Assembly (NCBI RefSeq): GCF_030818545.1
Contig: NZ_JAUTAH010000001.1
Coordinates: 997,001-1,061,000, forward strand
Direction of reading: 5' to 3'
Length of the DNA: 64,000 bases
DNA from: Brevundimonas sp. SORGH_AS_0993
Lineage (GTDB): Bacteria; Pseudomonadota; Alphaproteobacteria; Caulobacterales; Caulobacteraceae
Shown: one piece after another, positions 61,415-64,000 of the stretch
How positions within the stretch are numbered: position 1 is the stretch's first letter
Layout of the letters: each line of letters starts with the position of its first letter
The notes under the pieces: model-generated
Told to the model about the DNA's origin: nothing
Seen by the model: the letters and a program-made list of their open reading frames with translations, nothing else
Databases searched by the model: none
Program-made: the position numbers and the translations under genes

Positions 61415-61879
61415 ATGGATAAAGTCGGCAAGAAGGGCCAAGGCGCAACGCTGCGAACTCGCCGTCATCGCTGGCCCAGAATCATCTTCTGCATCGTGAT
61501 GTCTGTCAGTCTGCTCGCTCAGTTTGTTCTGGAAGCATTCAGCAGGGCTATGGGGTTATCCTGCAATGTTTTGGCCGTCATGAACGACACACCGTGGTTC
61601 GTCTGCGCGTCGAGCATCATCCTTCTGTTTTCCACAATCTATTGGGGAACAAGCGTTGCGCTTAGGGCCATAAGCTATGCCTGCGGTTTGCACATCATCA
61701 ACGCCGGCTTGATCAACATTGTGGTTCATGGCTCGTGGGGATGCATTCTCGGCGAGAATCCTAGCTGGATTGACGTCCATCCTACGCCGACAGGCTGGAT
61801 GACAATGATCTTCGGCATTCTGTTCATGAGCATGACTTGGTTCCTTTCCTCGCTGGCTCAACGCCTTGAACGCAAGTGA
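61415..61879 (+). CDS. Orphan four-helix membrane protein of lower G+C
   Basis: 154 residues from ATG 61415, three bases after rsmA. Basic N-terminus (1-20), then four hydrophobic helices (about 22-45, 60-85, 85-110, 127-148). Sequence features: three Cys in helices, WIDVHPTPTGW loop and basic C-terminus. Base composition is near half G+C and third positions are mixed, unlike flanking genes near two-thirds; several Ile/Thr/Ser codons are A/T-ending. No family recognised. Likely a recent insertion or orphan; co-transcribed with rsmA if translated. Confidence 0.65.
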   Translation: MDKVGKKGQGATLRTRRHRWPRIIFCIVMSVSLLAQFVLEAFSRAMGLSCNVLAVMNDTPWFVCASSIILLFSTIYWGTSVALRAISYACGLHIINAGLINIVVHGSWGCILGENPSWIDVHPTPTGWMTMIFGILFMSMTWFLSSLAQRLERK

Positions 61880-61883
61880 TCTA

Positions 61884-63035
61884 ATGACCGTCGAACCCTT
61901 CCGCGCCATCTCCGTCAGCCGCCTTGCCCACCAGCTGAAGGCGGAAGGCCGGTCGATCATCCATATGGAGTTCGGCCAGCCCTCGACCGGCGCGCCCGCC
62001 GCCGCCATCGCCCGCGCCCATCGGGTGCTGGATCAGGACGCCATGGGCTATTGGGAAAGCCCAGATCTGCGCGCCCGCATCGCGCGCCTGTATGACGACC
62101 GCTATGGCGTCGCGGTGGACCCCGAGCGGATCGTCCTGACCAACGGCGCCTCCCCGGCGCTGGTCCTGGCCCTGACGACGCGGTTCCGGCCCGGCGATCG
62201 CATCGCCCTGGCCCGTCCCGGCTATGTCGCCTATCGCAACACCCTGCGCGCCCTGCATCTGGAGCCGGTGGAGATCGCCTGCGGGCCGGAAACCCGGTTC
62301 CAGCTGACGGCGGCGCAACTGGCCGCCCTGGACCCGGCCCCTGCCGGCGTCATCATCGCCAGCCCCGCCAATCCGACCGGGACCATCATCCCGGCCCCGG
62401 AACTGGCCGCCATCGCCGACGTGTGCCGCGACCGGGGCGTCGCCATCGTCTCGGACGAAATCTACCACGGCCTCAGCTACGTCGGCCCCACCCCGTCCAT
62501 GCTGCAGTTCGCGCCCGACGCGGCCGTGATCAACAGCTTCTCCAAATACTGGAGCATGGCGGGCTGGCGTCTGGGCTGGCTGGTCGCGCCCCAGGACCGC
62601 ATCGCCGCCGCCCGCGCCCACATCGGCAATCTGTTTCTGACCCCGCCCAGTCTCAGCCAGCACGCGGGCCTGGTGGCCATGGACGCGACGCAGGAGTTGG
62701 AAGGCCACGTCCGGACCTACGCCCGCAATCGCGACCTGATGCTTCAGGCCCTGCCCGCCCTGGGCCTCAGGAAGATCGCCCCGCCCGACGGCGCCTTCTA
62801 CATCTGGGCCGACATCGGCCACCTGACCGACGACAGCCTGGCCTTCTGCGAACAGCTTCTGCGCGACACGGGCGTCGCCACCGCGCCCGGCGTCGACTTC
62901 GACCCGGTCGAGGGCCGTCGTTTCATCCGTTTCAGCTTCGCCGTCTCCACGGCCGAGATCGAGGAGGCCCTGGCGCGTCTGGCGCCCTGGTTCGCGCTCA
63001 GAACTCAGGCCGCATCGACCCGAGCCCCGGCGTAG
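61884..63035 (+). CDS. Class I/II PLP-dependent aminotransferase
   Basis: 383 residues from ATG 61884 (a TTG at 61866 is in frame but less likely). Fold type I: MEFGQPSTGAPAAAI, TNGASPALVLALTTRF, SPANPTGTIIPAPELAAI, VSDEIYHGLSYVGP (Asp, Tyr) and SFSKYWSMAGWRLGWLV (PLP Lys). RFIRFSFAVSTAEI supplies the carboxylate-binding Arg. Substrate unclear (aspartate- or aromatic-type). Its 3' end overlaps the convergent kinase gene by 31 bases. Confidence 0.9.
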   Translation: MTVEPFRAISVSRLAHQLKAEGRSIIHMEFGQPSTGAPAAAIARAHRVLDQDAMGYWESPDLRARIARLYDDRYGVAVDPERIVLTNGASPALVLALTTRFRPGDRIALARPGYVAYRNTLRALHLEPVEIACGPETRFQLTAAQLAALDPAPAGVIIASPANPTGTIIPAPELAAIADVCRDRGVAIVSDEIYHGLSYVGPTPSMLQFAPDAAVINSFSKYWSMAGWRLGWLVAPQDRIAAARAHIGNLFLTPPSLSQHAGLVAMDATQELEGHVRTYARNRDLMLQALPALGLRKIAPPDGAFYIWADIGHLTDDSLAFCEQLLRDTGVATAPGVDFDPVEGRRFIRFSFAVSTAEIEEALARLAPWFALRTQAASTRAPA

Positions 63036-64000
63036 GTCGCGCGGTTCAGCGCCTCGTACAGCTTCTTGGGCTCCAACGGCTTGGCCAGCCAGTCGGTCAT
63101 GCCGGCCGCATAGCAGGCGGCGACCTGTTCCGCCTCCGTGCCGGCGCTGAAGCCGATGACCGGCGCATCCGCGTTCAAACCGCCCGAAGCCCGCAGGCGG
63201 CGCGTCGTCTCGTTGCCGTCGATGCCGGGCATGTTGACGTCCATCAGCACCACGTCGAACGGCCGGTCTTCCAGCAACAGCAGGGCCACATGTCCGTCCG
63301 AGGCCGTGGTCAGGTCCACGTCCAGCGGCTGCAGCACCAGGGCGATGGTCCGACGGTTGATCTCGTGGTCGTCGACGGCCAGCACTCTGATCCGACGGGT
63401 CAGGATCGGGGCGTTGATCGCCGCCTGATCCTCGGCTTCAGTCGGCTGTCCCTCGGGCAGGTCGACGCACAGGGTGAAGGCCGCCCCCCGACCCGGCTTG
63501 CTGTCCACAGTCAGATCGCCGCCCATCAACCGCGCCAACTCCCGGCTGACAGTCAGGCCCAGGCCCGTCCCGCCATAGGTGCGCGCCACCTCGGCCGAGC
63601 CCTGGGCGAAGGGGGTGAACAGGCGACGCATGGCCTCGGGCGCGATGCCCGGTCCCTGGTCGATCACCGTCAGTGTCAGGCGGCGCAGTTCACCGTGCGG
63701 ATCCGCCCCGGCGACGATCCGGATCGTCCCTTCGGGCGTGAACTTGATGGCGTTGGAGATCAGATTGTTGACGATCTGGCGCAGGCGATAAGGATCGCCT
63801 TTCAGCCAGACGGGCCGGTCGCCGCCGACCAGATCCAGCGTCAGTCCCTTCTCCGTCGCCGGCGCGGTCCAGAACCGCGCCGTGTCGCGCATCAGTTCGT
63901 CCAGTTCGAAATCGCGGGCCTCCAGCGCCATGGCCCCCGCCTCCATCTTGGAGTGATCCAGCAGGTCGTTCAGCATACCGGTCATCAGACGCCCGGCGTC
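63005..64000 (-). CDS. Hybrid sensor histidine kinase/response regulator (N-terminus beyond right edge)
   Basis: 332 codons seen, open to the window edge. The visible part starts in the dimerisation helices (GMLNDLLDHSKMEAG, after the H-box), then HATPase_c (QIVNNLISNAIKFT, DQGPGIAPEA, GGTGLGLTVSRELARLMGGDL) and a C-terminal receiver (RVLAVDDHEINRR, LMDVNMPGIDGNETTRRLR with phosphoacceptor Asp, and WLAKPLEPKKLYEAL). The H-box and sensor domain lie outside. Signal unknown. Convergent and overlapping with the aminotransferase gene. Confidence 0.9.
   Translation of the reverse strand, partial: DAGRLMTGMLNDLLDHSKMEAGAMALEARDFELDELMRDTARFWTAPATEKGLTLDLVGGDRPVWLKGDPYRLRQIVNNLISNAIKFTPEGTIRIVAGADPHGELRRLTLTVIDQGPGIAPEAMRRLFTPFAQGSAEVARTYGGTGLGLTVSRELARLMGGDLTVDSKPGRGAAFTLCVDLPEGQPTEAEDQAAINAPILTRRIRVLAVDDHEINRRTIALVLQPLDVDLTTASDGHVALLLLEDRPFDVVLMDVNMPGIDGNETTRRLRASGGLNADAPVIGFSAGTEAEQVAACYAAGMTDWLAKPLEPKKLYEALNRATYAGARVDAA

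Overview
The window reads as a chromosomal segment of a Caulobacteraceae alphaproteobacterium, most likely Brevundimonas (genus is inference). It is G+C-rich and densely packed, with many 4-base ATGA/GTGA gene overlaps. It carries the stalked-bacteria cell-cycle and polarity genes divK-pleD and a tipN-like gene, plus a ClpS-ClpA pair. I see no prophage, insertion sequence, CRISPR array, rRNA or tRNA. It is almost entirely housekeeping DNA with a few odd spots.

Layout. 1-6.5 kb: a DUF817 membrane protein (cut by the left edge), a small secreted Cys-rich protein beside a TonB-dependent receptor, queF, a 410-base gene-free gap with a 9-bp minisatellite, a nitronate monooxygenase, a TorF-type putative porin and a thioesterase. 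6.5-12.8 kb: reverse transsulfuration (CBS then cystathionine gamma-lyase), RNase R (frameshifted here), a Nudix hydrolase and a secreted hypothetical. 12.9-18.4 kb: rpmG, divK-pleD, a zinc-ribbon DinB, pncB (frameshifted) and a polysaccharide deacetylase. 18.4-27.4 kb: two unknowns, RidA and a FemAB-like protein with a probable CTG start, clpS-clpA, a phasin, a SPOR-tailed D,D-carboxypeptidase, a small membrane protein and a HIT hydrolase.

27.4-34.3 kb is one tightly coupled leftward unit: cyoABCD (quinol oxidase), surf1 and regB-regA. It joins a terminal oxidase, a likely assembly factor and a quinone/redox-sensing two-component system in one transcript. 34.5-43.4 kb: an MFS transporter, a five-repeat PPC protein, folD, lemA with two TPM-domain genes, an endonuclease/exonuclease/phosphatase protein and a phospholipase D (frameshifted). 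43.5-53.2 kb: tipN, a degenerate C15-peptidase-like protein, DUF423, prolyl iminopeptidase, a divergent pirin/LysR pair, two tandem small I78-inhibitor-like lipoproteins with an unusual Cys-Thr-Thr-Cys motif, holC and pepA.

53.3-63.0 kb is the classic rightward cluster lptF-lptG-lptD-surA-pdxA-rsmA: LPS export, outer-membrane assembly, vitamin B6 and 16S rRNA dimethylation. It is followed by a conspicuously lower-G+C membrane orphan and an aminotransferase. A hybrid histidine kinase runs off the right edge.

Cautions: three genes (rnr, pncB, phospholipase D) each contain exactly one extra base in a G/C-rich stretch. This is more consistent with indel errors in the assembly than with three real pseudogenes. 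Three others (the FemAB-like gene, surf1 and the second I78-like lipoprotein) lack a usable ATG/GTG/TTG where their N-termini should begin.
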